This document shows positions 10,903-22,209 of a DNA stretch of 64,000 nt, in pieces. Numbering within the stretch: position 1 is the stretch's first letter; the number at the start of each line of letters is the position of its first letter. The stretch spans positions 87,724,639 through 87,788,638 of the forward strand of contig NC_135498.1 of assembly GCF_052857255.1 (NCBI RefSeq). Reading direction: 5' to 3'. The notes under the pieces were generated by a model. That model searched no databases. It had not been told where the DNA came from and saw only the letters and a list, made by a program, of their open reading frames with translations. The translations under genes were made by a program, and so were the position numbers. This DNA is from Amblyomma americanum (taxonomy: Eukaryota > Arthropoda > Arachnida > Ixodida > Ixodidae).

Positions 10903-11468
10903 AAAAGGAGTGGTGAGTTCATTACATTACTTGCAGAACAAAATAAAAAAAGAAATACCATAGGGCACTTTCAACTGCGGTTTTGAAGTGTATGATATTA
11001 TAAACGAAGACTGTGGAGGCGGCAAGGCGGTTCCATTCAGTAGCTGTTCTTGGCAAAAAAGGAATAACGGTACGAATTAGTTCGGCAAGTTCGCACTTCA
11101 ATTTTGTGTAGATGGTCGATGCGAGATGAGATGTAGCTGGGTGTGGTGAAAAGATTTTTTTTCAGGAATGGATCAAACTAGTATGTTATATGAAAAAGGT
11201 ATAGGCGAAAGTACTTGCGACGTAGTGAGAGGTCAGGCAGAATAAGCGTATTCTTCGTGGACGTGACGCTGGAATGATGTGTATAATTACAGAGGATAAA
11301 ACGGGCGGCGCGATTCTGGATGCTTTTAAGGGAAGCGATGAGGTTAGAATGAACATGATCTCATACTGCGGAGGCATATTCTAATTATGGACGGACGAGT
11401 GTTTTGTACAGAGTAATTTTTAGTGAGGAGGGTGCCGATGTAAAGTCGCGTCTTTGATAGCCTAAAGC

Positions 11469-12860
11469 TCAGATAGCATTGTTAGTGACGCATTCAACAT
11501 ACATGTTCCAGGAAATATTGCTAGTGATATGTAGGCCAAGATACTTATAGGAGTTAACAATCGACAATACAGTACCATTAACAGAATATGATGGCATATT
11601 AGGAGGGTTAGACCGGAAGGAAGCACGCACACACTTGCATTTGTTAGTTCTAAGCTGCATTAACCATTTGCTACACCAATACGATATACTGTAGAGATCA
11701 TCTTGAACAAACAGCGCGAACAAAGACGAGCACAAAAGACAAGAAAGCGAACGACACGGCGCTGTTGAAGCTTAGAGGAATCATTGGAGTTTGTTTTTTT
11801 TTGTGGCAGATAAAGCAATAATCCTCGAACAGCCTCATGTTAGAATTAGAGATACAGTCAGGAAGGTCATTATTGTAGAGGAGAAAAAGTAGGGGACGCA
11901 GTACCAATCCCTGGGGTACGTCGGAGGTAACGGAACAAGGCCTGGACGTAAATTCATTAGCGGTTACATACTGAGTCCTGTTGAAGAGAAAATGGTTAAT
12001 CCATGCTAATACCTTTGGGCCAATATTAAGAAGGGAAAGTTTGAAAATCAGTAACTCGTGAGAAATAGAATGAAAGGCTCGCGAGAAGTACTGAAATACA
12101 CAGTCAGTATGAAGTTGTTGATCTGCATTAATGATTAAGTCATTAGTAAGAGAAAGGAGCTGAGTTTCGCAGCAGAAGAATTGTCTAAAACCATGCTATG
12201 CGTTGTTAAAGAAAGAATTTGCCTTGAGGAAATTAATAAGATGTCAGTAAATTGTGTTCTAGAATTTTTCTTGCAATGCATGTTAATGGAATTGGTCGGT
12301 AATAATATGGGAGGAATGGGTGCAACCTGATTTCTGAACCGGTACCACCTTCTAATCTTTGGGCAGGGTAGAGAGCTGTAAGGACTGGTCAAAAATCTTT
12401 GATACAATAAAGATTGAAAGCAATTCAGTACACTTTAGCATTTTTTAGTTATTGAAGTCAGGACCACAGGAAGAGTAAATTTTAGATTGCTGAAAAGTTT
12501 GCGAACGCCAATCCAGTGAAAAATGATAGGATCCATAGTAGGAAAACCTGTGGATGATAACAATGATACAGCTGTAGGTACTTATTGCTGAAAAAATGAT
12601 GAAAAATTGTTATTCAAGATTTCCCAGCACTCGTGAGGCGGAACTGGCACGTCAGACTGAATTAACTGTAGAACGTTCCTTTTAGTACCTGTGACAACAG
12701 ACCAAAACTTTCGTGGGTTAGAGACCAAAAACGATGGGAGGGTGTTATTCAAAAATGCGTTTTTGGCCTCGGCAATTGCTGTACAAAATTCACCGGCAAT
12801 GCGGTGATAACGAAACCAGTGATCTGGATAATTTGTAGCTTTAGCACGACGCAACATCCG
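11469..12860 (-). pseudogene. Reverse transcriptase of LINE A, broken
   Basis: The linker between endonuclease and RT is seen at 12857-12582 (NPRKFWSVVTGTK). RT motif B/C sequence lies at 11907-11700, where LRPLLFLLYNNDLPDCIS precedes MRLFEDYCFIC. The catalytic FADD box has become FEDY, so polymerase activity is lost even apart from frameshifts. The thumb segment (NSYKYLGLHITSNISW) follows at 11735-11469 in another frame. Confidence 0.85.
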
Positions 12861-12941
12861 CTTTTTTTTTTCGCAGACGCTTTAGCGAATTTTTGAACCA
12901 CGGTAAACGGGGATTAGAAGGTGCTCTTCTTTTAGGCACGA

Positions 12942-13485
12942 ATAATAGAGACGGGTTAGTTGGTGACTATTAGAAGAATGCATCTTGAAACCGCGCAAAA
13001 AAGACAAGGGACGAGGAAGAAACTAACAGGACAGAGCGCGGAACTTCAACTGGTTTATTACAACAGTGCGTCACATTTATACAATCATCGTAATCACACT
13101 GTAACATGACAAACGATCACGTGACCCTTGTGCGCAGGCGTGTACGGGACATCATGCAATCTAGATATGAATACTCTTTATCGAACAGGTTAACCGAGGT
13201 TTTGCTGACACACGAGCCGGATTCCTTTTTGATACATTAGGCCTCGTACACTTCTCTGCTTAGTTTAGACCCGAACTCGTTCAGGATAGTGGTATCGCGG
13301 AACCGAGGCGTGCAACCAGGGCAGTGGCGGCAGTGGTCGGCCACATGCCCTCCCCCGCCAATGCGCCTACTTTGTATAAATGTGACGCACTGTTGTAATA
13401 AACCAGTTGAAGTGCCGCGCTCTGTCCTGGTAGTTTCTTCCTCGTCCCTTGTCTTTTTTGCGCGCTTTAAAGATGCATTCTACTT
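12942..13485 (-). mobile_element. Penelope-like fragment with inverted termini
   Basis: The middle encodes, on the minus strand, the end of a Penelope-type ORF: HVADHCRHCPGC, then a frame with SREVYEA, CIKKESGS and LFDKEYSYLD. The two ends (12973-13083 and 13368-13482) are inverted repeats of about 110 bp, nearly identical, each with ACTTCAACTGGTTTATTACA. The whole is bounded by CTTTTAGGCACG at about 12930 and again at about 13486, which I read as a 12 bp target duplication within LINE A. Inverted or tandem terminal repeats are typical of Penelope-like elements. Confidence 0.8.
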
Positions 13486-13639
13486 TTAGGCACGTAACGT
13501 TTAATTAACGAAAGAAGTTTGTTTTTATACAGAGCCCAGTTTTCATCTATTGTTCTTTGTGAAAAGTTCACGAAGTAGTCTGAAATTAAAGGCTCAAACT
13601 CAGCGGTTATGGACGCAACATCGGCTCTGTTGTAATCTA

Positions 13640-14225
13640 GTATAACTTTTTAGCTTTTTTTGGTGAGAACATGCGCCTTAAGAGTGAAGTGGGTCATTAC
13701 AAGGTCACTAATTCCCGGCAAGAACGTTAGAGGCGAGACCAAGTTTGGTGCAGTGGTAAGAAAAATACCTAAGGTGTTGCCAGAAGTCTGTGTAGTGCGC
13801 GTGGGATAGTGCACAAGTTGAATTAGGTTAAAATCGTGGCCCACGTTTAAATGTTCCGAAAACTGCGAAGAATTCCAAACAACATCTGAAAAATAAAGTC
13901 CCTCAGTATAAACAAGGGTGACGTAGGATATCTAATTACAAGGTTATTAATTACATTCTGAAGTTTGTGAGAAAACGAAATATAAGCTGCAGGTGGCCTA
14001 TAACCGGCACAGAAAAAAAAGCTCACGGTTGGCAATGACCACTCGTACACACACAAGTTCTAATGTTGATACAAGGGAAATGATGTGTGACGCGAGTGCA
14101 TCTTTGACAGCGATAAGCACTCTTCCTACCGATCGAACGTCGTGATCATATCGGTATAAGCTGTAACTGTTTTCACAACCCAGTACTTCACTGCTTTTTA
14201 TTTTTTCGGAAATCCACGTTTTCAT
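13640..14225 (-). pseudogene. Endonuclease domain of LINE A, broken
   Basis: This is an apurinic-type endonuclease: WISEKIKSSEVLG and YSLYRYDHDVRSVGRVLIAV at 14225-14040, then the C-terminal part with QLVHYPTRTTQTSGNTLGIF and GISDLVMTHF (normally the SDH box) at 13844-13650. It is split over at least three frames. Confidence 0.82.
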
Positions 14226-14365
14226 GATGGTAACAATATCAGCGGAACAGGAATCAGTGGCAGACTACAGGACTACGCGTTTGTTGAGTGCATTAGTGAA
14301 AAGTATTGATAAGTTTTCAGCTCTTTGGCGCACAGCAGCTAGCTATGAAAAATTGTTCTGCTGGG

Positions 14366-15159
14366 CTACTGCATACCCAGTATCAGCAGTTGGTACATGA
14401 GCAGTACGATAAATTTCGCAGACGCTACCAGGGGCTGCGCAGTAGGCATAGACTTTTTTGTTTTTGATAACTTTGTTGTAGCGAAGTGTGAAATTTTGCT
14501 TGCTAGCGTTCCCAAAGTGAATAAGTTACGCAACTGCCTAGTACTTTTGCAGAAGTCCTCACCCACAGATACCCCACAGCCTTTTAGCTTTGTCATCTAA
14601 GAAAAGATTTTTCAATCTTAAATTCTGAACACATGGTAATTATGGGGCGTGTCTTATTCCCAGAGAATGATCCAAGTCGGTGCGCTCGAGATATAGCCGT
14701 GTCTGGAAGGGAAATATTCAGATGCGCCGACATTATGTCCCGAACTCGGGTTTTCGACCCACCCCAAGTTTCTGTGGCATTATCAGAGACTCCGTAAAAG
14801 AGCAGGTTATCCCTTCGTGATCTATCCTCGAGGTCGTCAAGGCGGGAAGTAAGGACCCTATTCTCATTTCTGACTGCTTCCTCGATTTCAGCCATACGTG
14901 GAGAGTTCTCAAACTTGTCAATGAAAGATTCTACCTTCGTAAGTCTGGTTGTTAAATAAGATACGGTTTCAGCGAGCGCCTCTTGTTTTTGTTTAAGATC
15001 GCGTAGTGCACCCATAACTTCGGCGTGTTTCTCGTTAAATTTTGATGATAGGTTGCTGATAGCTGCAAGCAGTTCGTTACACTGTGCGTTGGGATCATCG
15101 AGAGGGTCTGGAATCTCTTCAATATCGCCACAAACCAGTAACGCTTTCGCCATTAGCAC
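14366..15159 (-). pseudogene. ORF1 coiled-coil protein of LINE A
   Basis: A 188-codon frame starts at 15159. Residues 20-110 are a heptad-like coiled coil rich in Leu, Glu and Lys. They are followed by an RNA-binding-like block (DRSRRDNLLFYGV) and SRAHRLGSFSGNKTRPII, as in L1-type ORF1 proteins. A frameshift near 14595 moves the rest (LKGCGVSVGEDFCKSTRQLR) into the next frame, down to 14366. Such proteins bind element RNA and form the transposition particle. Confidence 0.75.
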
Positions 15160-15255
15160 ACAGTCACAAAAACATTGTTATAACACACTTGGGCACGGGC
15201 TAAGCAGCAAGCAAAGATTGTTCGATCGCTTGCTAAAAGGTGAGGGTTGTTTACT

Positions 15256-15570
15256 AACCTGCATGTAGAACAGAAGCGGGTTTGTGAGCGACGAACGCAT
15301 TGCCGCCGCTATCCCGTGCCCACTGAAGGCGGAAGGCGGATTCTTTGTGCTTTTGTAGTCACCTGATGGGACTGCCGGTGACGATGCTGCTGGCCAGTCG
15401 CTGATTGGAGGGACGTCGTTATCCAGGTAGAGAAGATAGCAAGCACCACCTTCGTCGAAAGTTGATGACGATAACTGTTTCACCGGCAAAACCGCTGTAG
15501 CTTCGCACGGGAGACGTGTGCCCGGCAAAGTGACTAACTGCATGTAGAACAGAAGCGGGTTTGTGAGCTA
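15256..15570 (-). repeat. Duplicated 5'-UTR unit of LINE A
   Basis: The string GCATGTAGAACAGAAGCGGG with its flanks TAAC and TTTGTGAG occurs at 15260 and again at 15540, a spacing of about 280 bp, each time followed by GCCGCTATCCCG. This suggests tandem promoter monomers at the 5' end. Confidence 0.7.
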
Positions 15571-15590
15571 GCCGCTATCCCGCGCCCACA

Positions 15591-16155
15591 ACAAGTTAGC
15601 TCCTCAGTTTTTGAGTAGGTGCATGCTTTGGTTTATTGTTCATGGGCGTTTCACGTTCCAAAGCCAAAGCGACTCAGGCTATGTGGGACGCCGTAGCGAA
15701 GGGCTCCGGAAATTTCGACCCCCTGGGGCTCTTTAACGTGCACTGACATCGAGCAGTACACGGGCCTCTAGAATTTCGCCTCCATCGAAATTCGACCGCC
15801 GCTACCAGAATCGAACCCGCGTCTTTCAGGTCAGCAGCCGAGCGCCATAACCATTGAGCCACCGCGGCGGCTTGAGTAGGCACATGAGCAGTGTGCGCCC
15901 CATAGGAGCGTAATACACTCGCAAGTGAATCACTCATGCCTAGGACGTATGCGAGTGCCGTTCGCTTTTGGGTGCTTTCGGTTGGCCGCATCCTAGGGCG
16001 TTCAAGTTCCCGCTGCATGGAGTCGATGATGTGCACCGGGTAACCACAGGTCGTCAAATATATGTGCTTCGATTCAGCCGCTTGGTCTTCCTGTCTGAAA
16101 CATACTTTCATTCGTCGGAGGAGCGATGAGACAACTGAGCGTTTTTGGCAATCTG
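15591..16155 (-). mobile_element. Penelope-like element, 5' slice, minus strand
   Basis: Minus-strand coding of a Penelope-type ORF (SSLLRRMKVCFRQEDQA, AESKHIYLTTCGYPVHIID, then HTAHVPTQ) runs toward 15591, where LINE A interrupts it. A Ruka SINE at 15626-15871 interrupts it again. It is the mirror image of 16160-16440. Confidence 0.85.
15626..15871 (-). repeat. Ruka-like SINE with 15 bp target duplication
   Basis: The full minus-strand unit has the CCGCGGTGGCTCAATGG head at the right and a TTTGGTTTATTG-like A/T-rich 3' end at the left. TTGAGTAGGTGCATG (15611-15625) and TTGAGTAGGCACATG (15872-15886) flank it. Confidence 0.92.
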
Positions 16156-16159
16156 GGCG

Positions 16160-16985
16160 AATAAAAGCATGAATGGACGAATGAAAGTATGTTCCAGGCG
16201 GGAAGGCCAAGTGGCTAAATCGAAGCACATACGACGTGATTTGACGACCTGTGGTTACCCGGTGCACATCGTAGACTCCACTGCACACTTACCTGGTGCT
16301 CAATCACCGGCGGAAGCTTGAAAGCGAAAGCACCCAAAAGCGAATGGCACTCCCTTACGTCCCAGGCATCAGTGATGCACTTGCGCGTATATTGCGCTCT
16401 AATGGTGTGAACACTGCTCATGTACCGACTCAAAAACTGAGGAGCCAATGTCAAGGACGGGCTGAAGACAGCAATATTCCCAGGCGTTATGTATAAGATT
16501 CCATGTGCCGACTGCCGATCAGTATACATCGGCGAAACAGAAGATTATGCACGCATATTACGTGAACATATGAATGATGTGAAGAACCGGCGCGCAGAAC
16601 AAAATGCGCTTGCCGAATTCACTTTCTTCTACCCACAATATAAACTGGGCACAGGCACGTGTGGTCGCCAAAGAGAAAGACAAGAAATCACTGCTTTATC
16701 TTGAGTCGCTGATTATTCAAATCACAGCGCATACAATCAATCGCGATGACGGGAATTTGCCACATATCTACGCTAGATGCCTGGGATCGTATATACGCCG
16801 TATATAAGAGGCACCGCCACAACATTTTGCCTCATTGTGAACAAGGCTTCTGTGTGGGAGCCGAAACGTGTTTCCATCATTATTTTTGGTCGGTGCGACT
16901 TACTAATAACATGTACCATGCCGACCAGAAGGGATTCCGTCAGACCCTTCAATACAATCCTCTATCCTCCTCCCTGCCATGCAAG
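16160..16985 (+). mobile_element. Penelope-like element, plus-strand copy
   Basis: This is the right arm of the inverted pair. It encodes LTTCGYPVHIVDS, SDALARILRSNGVNTAHVPT, then the GIY-YIG domain: MYKIPCADCRSVYIGETEDY with the tyrosine-isoleucine-glycine core, RILREHMNDVKNR, and a C-terminal segment through TINRDDGNLPHIYAR. The GIY-YIG domain is a single-strand-cutting endonuclease used for target-primed insertion. Frameshifts near 16640 and stops show it is dead. No reverse transcriptase domain is left. Confidence 0.88.
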
Positions 16986-19106
16986 CAGGCTACCTCTCGC
17001 ATTTTTTCGGAAAGAGTGGTAGTCCGTGCGTGCGAGGTAGTGCACGTATCTAGCGATCCTAGAAACGCTCGTCTAGTGCAGCAGGAATTGTGATTCCTCT
17101 GCTATTTTCGCCAGGCACGCCTAGCACGTGCACACATACTTACTGAAGAACGGCTCATTCATTAAATTATCACCTTTCCTCAAGAGCTAATACAGAGCTT
17201 CGTTATCGTACAAATGACCAAACTCCCTGTCTTCCATGCACTGATATCCGGTCATATGACAGGGGGGAAAATTTGGAGGACAGATACGGTGCCTCTATGG
17301 GCCAACTCAGCGAAAGCGCGGGCATCGATGCACCCTAAGGTCAGCTGACTTTGTGCTACGCTTTTAGTGATATAAGGGGTGTACACGGTTGTACATCCGA
17401 GTTTGTCTTAGAAAGCTGGCAAAGCGTTCTAGCACATTGCAGCAAAACCAGTGAATAGGATCTTGCAACAAAGGACTCCCGAAGGCAAGATGCTTATCTG
17501 GTAAAAAGGTCCTGTTTTCGAAGAAGGAATAAATGGCCCCAAACCGAGGCCACCAAACGTCTAATAACCCGCAGTAATCTGAGTATTCGCCTCTCATACG
17601 GGAGGGGCTCTAGTGGCCTTTTAACTCCATGAAGCTAAACGAATCAGTGACCCTTAAACCCAACAGTATGATCAACTCACCACAAGTGGGGCAGTGGTTA
17701 ACCGCTGAAGAATCAGAAGATTTGCAACAGAACACTAGATGAGAAGGACATCTTGATACACAGATACAAGCTAAATACGAGCAGAAAATAGTAGACTGCA
17801 GAAAACTGTGCAAAAAATGGTGGCCCACAGCCGCCCAACTGTGTTGAAGACCACTGGCACCTTGCGTTTAGATGAAGCCTGGTGACCTTGAGGACAGCCC
17901 AGTGTCAAGTGAGTGTACCTGTCAAGAAGAGAAACAAGTCAGCGCTTGTGACCATGCAGTAGCTCCTTCTGAACTTAAGTGCAAGCAACAATGCACGGAC
18001 GACCAAAATGGGAGAATTTTTGCTTTTTATTGGACAAAAGATCGGCGTTTAACTAAAATGTTTTCATTGTTTTACTTCAATTTATTCACCTTACTTCATC
18101 ATTTAGCCGTGTTTTTGTTCGCTTGCATTGACATTTCTTTTCATATCTTCAGATTTTTATTTCGTTATTCTGTCTTCTTTCAGAAAGAAGCTCATTTCCT
18201 TTTACTCTAGTCACATTTTACTGATTTTAGCGTACATCAGCTTTTATGGTTTAGTTTCCCAGTTTTGTTGTATTTGGTGTATTTCTTTCCTTGCCGCTGA
18301 TTCGTTCACTGTGCTGTCAGGGCTTAGACCGTGTTTCTCCTTGGGAAGCTGAAATATTATAAGCTACTGCGATTCTAATAGCAGGCATGGAAGCGACTAA
18401 ACAATGAGCAGAAGTCAGGTGTCCACAAAAAAAAAAGAAAATGATGACAATGAAATAGAAGCGGCCCAGGGGAAGTGCGGTTCTCGATCAATCGGCTTTT
18501 CAACGAAGTCACCGGCGGAAGTGCTCTTTTTTTGTCATGACCTGTACTGCATAGCCATGCTATGATCTGGTACTGCAAAATACTCGTACTTTATGCTTAC
18601 ATGTATTCTTATATTCAAGGAAGAGTCCAATAAAGAGGGCAATATTTTTTCAAGTGCGATTCGGAAGACATCATTCTTTGGGCAACTTCCCACTTGAGGA
18701 CATTTTTTCCAAGACAGCGCTTCCACTGGAAAATTTTTTCTGGGGACATTTCTTCCTGGGACTTATCTTCCGGGGACTTTTATTCCTACACCCAGAGCCA
18801 ACAGCGCAGAAATTAAACTGCCCAACAGTGACATTTCCTGCATCGATCTTTTGGACTGACACATTCTTGTTCTCTAATATTAAAGTAACGCCATCTTTAT
18901 ATTACGCATGCCCGTAGAAATGTTAGATGTCTGCTGGGAAATGAATGTAATTACAGGAGGCACATTGTGGGGCTTTGTGTTTGAAGTTAGGGCCGCCGTG
19001 GCGAAGGCGTTAGGCTCAGGAAGTGCCTCATGGCACACTTCTCGAATAAGAAAAAAAGAATGACTACTAAATGCAAACAATTTGCTCGGTGTTGCCTGCA
19101 GCTGGA
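16986..19106. other. No recognisable gene
   Basis: A plus-strand frame at 17872-18210 begins with a plausible acidic, Cys-containing stretch (SSECTCQEEKQVSACDHAV) but becomes low-complexity and hydrophobic. Minus-strand frames at 17364-17828 carry one CPTCG motif. None has a family match that I can name. Confidence 0.45.
18665..18790 (+). repeat. Degenerate GGGGACWTTT-type short tandem repeats
   Basis: GAGGACATTTTTTCC, GGGGACATTTCTTCCT, GGGACTTATCTTCC and GGGGACTTTTATTCC recur at about 16-20 bp spacing. Confidence 0.55.
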
Positions 19107-19250
19107 GGCTTATACATCTCAACAAAGAAGAGCAGGACCCCCTTCCAGACAGTGGAGTCGGCTCATTCATACGAACCTGCTAGCGTGAACAATGCAGGGA
19201 GCGACCTGACAATGCGGGGAGGGGACTATCCAGTTTCCTCTTCCAGTATT
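19107..19250. mobile_element. MITE fragment, CCTGCTAG family
   Basis: CCCCCTTCCAGACAGTGGAG, GTCGGCTCATTCATACGA and ACCTGCTAGCGTG match the left arm of the copy at 19285-19570. The right arm is absent. Confidence 0.55.
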
Positions 19251-19284
19251 GACGCGCTATATTGAGATAATATTGAGATATTGA

Positions 19285-19570
19285 GACTTAGGAACCCAGC
19301 GGCTTTTCCCCATCAAAGGGCTCTCTTCCAGCCAATGGCGTCGGCCGACTCTCATGACCCTGCTAGCGAGACAAAGAAGAAAGTGGTAAATGAATGGGGA
19401 TAATCCCTTCTCTATATGGTCGGGGATAAACCCTTGCCTCCATTGTGGGCCCCTCCCTGTATCGTCACTAGCAGGGTCTTGGGATTCGCCTGACCTCTTT
19501 GGCTGGATGGGGATCATTTGCAGAGAAAAAGCCGCTCAGTTCTTGAGTTGTATCCGAATTGGTGACCTAT
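19285..19570. mobile_element. MITE, CCTGCTAG family, most complete copy
   Basis: The left arm (AGCGGCTTTTCCCCATCAAA, then GCCAATGGCGTCGGCCGA, then ACCCTGCTAGCGA) mirrors the right arm (GTCACTAGCAGGGT, then GAAAAAGCCGCTCAGTTCTT, then GTTGTATCCGAA). The arms are about 100 bp and imperfect. It has no coding capacity. Partial copies lie at 5088, 19107, 30415, 50283 and 60724. Confidence 0.7.
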
Positions 19571-21642
19571 ATTTCGAAGGAAAGGCTAGCTCACCGCCGA
19601 AGAGATCAACTCTTAGTCCGATTTCTAGACAACTTTCTTAGGGTAATTGTCCTCAGACTATTGTCGTAGTTATGATAATTGTCAAGCGCCCTCCAAATCT
19701 TAATCACTTCCAGCGGAGACTGTACAGAGCCCACACCAATAAAACCAAAAGGGCTGGTATTGAACAGGAGTTCAAAAACTCGGGTTCCACGGAATACCGT
19801 TCTTCTTCGAAGTACTTTTTGGATTGCCCGAACATCTAAATCCATGCATGCTTTAGCGCCTGCGATTCTATTGCCCCCTTTCTTCTCGAAATAACCACAC
19901 AAACTGTGCATTCCAGACAGTTTCCTTGTGCTGCTAGACAGCATTAGCTGATTTTAGGCACTTCTCTTGGCGCTGTATATTTGCATGTTCCTTTTTGGCA
20001 TGGAGGTCAGGCTGATAGGGGCGGAAACTAAGACACACCGGGCTCCTCGGCACCTTCTGCAAGGCCAGGGGTGATGTGAAATTGAATGTACAGGGATACT
20101 TTATCTACGGTATAAGCACGTAAGTGCCTGCGAATGTTGACAGTTTCACGAGGATCTTATTTCTTCACTCTTCCATATTAGACTCATATTAGAGCCACAC
20201 TATCACAGCACGGTTTAACGATCTGTGGAGCCAGAACAGAGCTCAAGATGATGTACCTGGGATCTCTTAATGAGTGACGTCCTAGACTGGAACCTCCATA
20301 GCATGTCCTTAAAAAGTGCGCTGCGGTAGCAGGATTTTTTCTGGGAATTATTTGTTTGTGATCATTGATACTGTAATCATGTTTGGAATGTTTAGCAAGG
20401 TTGGCGAATAAACATATACGGAAGAATGTAATAGCAACAAGTACATTCTAAACGTAATAGTCGAAGCAAATAAAAAATTTAAATTCAAAACGCGAAGAAT
20501 AGAATGTATAAAACCACAAATGCTAAATAAAGAGCTGAAAACAGCAGGATAAATATAAAAACTGAAGAAAAATATTATTCAATGTTCAGCTTTACACATG
20601 ACTAGGGACGGTTTGACAAAGAAACTGCGAGGCTTGTCTGGAAAAAACGAGCACTTAAAAGAATTATTATCAAGGCAGTTATTCTTAAAGCAATAGTTAT
20701 ATGCTCGAAAAAATGTAGTGTATCTGCATTACTGCGTCTGGTGGCATATTCAGATGAAAATGGAATTAATTTCGTGAGCTCCACCTTGCATTTCCCAATA
20801 AAGCAGAGGTTACGGCAAAGTGCTGAATGCGGATGAAAATAACATGGCGTTATTTTCTGGGCTTTCTGAGCCCACCAGTAACCCTTCCAGCAGGCGGGAG
20901 GTGTGCGGGACGTCACACGATTCTCGGCTGCCTTTGCGTTCGCATCGTGGTCGAATTGTTTTAGCTGCCGCGCTCGGAAGTTTGGAGTTGGCGGCGTGGA
21001 ATCATGCCAGAAATGGAGAGTTGCGACGCACAGAAGTGGCAGCAGAAGTGACGAATATCATTCAGATTTCGAAGCGACCGGGGACTATAGATCATAGGCT
21101 ACGACTACGTTGCGTCATCAAGCGACGACAACTAAAAATATCCGGGAGCTCCTGACATTTCCCCTTGTGTCCGCATCGAGCAGAGTGGTAGGTGTGCGTA
21201 ACATAATGAAAGTTCGTACGTCCCTGAACAGTTTTCCTGGTAAGCTATTTACGAACACTTTCTCTTCCACGGGAAAATGAAGGCACCGCCTCCATTCACT
21301 GCTCCAGTCACAGAGTTGTAGGGTCGCTGAAATGAATGGCGGATGCGGAAATCACTGTACAAAAAAAATTAAACGTGGAAATTTTGAAACGTGACTTGTA
21401 GATCCCGTAAAAGCAGTGCCAACCAAGGACCGCGAGATCGAAGATGAGGAAGATTCAACTTTAGTGTGTCAGCTCAGCGAGAAAAAAAAATGTGGCATTT
21501 TTTTTGTGCGCACCGTCAGGTACCCACCGCTGATACAATGGGTGCAAGCTTTCCCTTGCCTGGTGCTCGGCGCATTCAGGGTGAAATGTTTAGGAAATGA
21601 GTCTTTGACCCGACTTGAGCAAACGAAAAAATACCTTGTGTT
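19571..21642. other. No recognisable gene
   Basis: AT-rich sequence at 20340-20600. Minus-strand frames at 19606-19944 and 20602-20916 and plus-strand frames at 20820-21155 and 21416-21642 carry no motif that I can assign. The 20602-20916 frame could be the tail of a LINE ORF, but this is not supported by a catalytic motif. Confidence 0.45.
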
Positions 21643-22209
21643 ATGGCGCTGTTTGGTCTCGACCAGCAATGTTCCCGCCTCGTGATACTCGGCATCGATT
21701 TCCTTAATGAGCATCAGGGGATCATCGACCTGCTTTCCAAGCTCATCACGCTTTCGACGGACGAAGCCATCCCTTCAATGACGACCTTGGAGCAGCATGC
21801 TGCCCTGAGTGTCCTGGACGAACAAGTGAACGTCTTACCCTGATCAAGCGTCATGGTCACCGTATAGGTGCCACGGACGCCAAGAACCTGGAAGCTCTCA
21901 TCGAAGAGAACACTGTGTTGCTTCTAGAGCGGGGAATCGGCATCCCAAGAGGAATTGCACATTTCCGTAAAGGACAAGCTGAAGTGCTGCTGATGAACTT
22001 CAGCGAAGAATGCCAGCACGACGATTGTTTTCTTCGACGAAGTGTTCGACATTCGCGAAGCCTTCGCTCTCTCCGATCGAGTCCCAGAAGATTCACGTAT
22101 GAAAGACCGCAAGCACATCTTCGATATAAACCCAGCCCTGCCCCACAACAGACAAGACCAGATCTGCAATCTGCTTCGAAGCTACAGCGAGTGCCTCTCG
22201 TCATTACCG
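21643..22209 (+). pseudogene. Gypsy protease C-terminus and linker
   Basis: The segment QQCSRLVILGIDFLNEHQGI is the conserved end of a retropepsin-type protease (usual form RDVILGMDFL) and is followed by LITLSTDEAIPS. A TGA near 21841 and a frameshift follow, then GIAHFRKGQAEVLLMNFSEE and REAFALSDRVPEDSRMKD in other frames, up to LLRSYSECLSS, where the LINE begins. The catalytic Asp-Thr-Gly part of the protease is missing. Confidence 0.82.

Larger units (their letters stand above)
10607..15590 (-). mobile_element. CR1/Jockey-like non-LTR element (LINE A)
   Basis: This is a near full-length minus-strand element: 5' untranslated repeats (15256-15570), ORF1 coiled-coil protein (15159-14366), apurinic-type endonuclease (14225-13640), reverse transcriptase (12860-11469) and a 3' tail of TAAA-type repeats (10607-10625). 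It lies inside the minus-strand Penelope-like element, whose two halves continue at 15591 and 10606. It is itself interrupted by a second Penelope-like fragment (12942-13485) and by a Ruka SINE (10674-10902). Stops and frameshifts occur in every frame. Confidence 0.85.

Noticed and set aside
12942..13485. Classical DNA transposon reading of the inverted ends
   Set aside because: The inside encodes a Penelope-type ORF end, not a transposase, and the flanking duplication length suits Penelope-like insertion.
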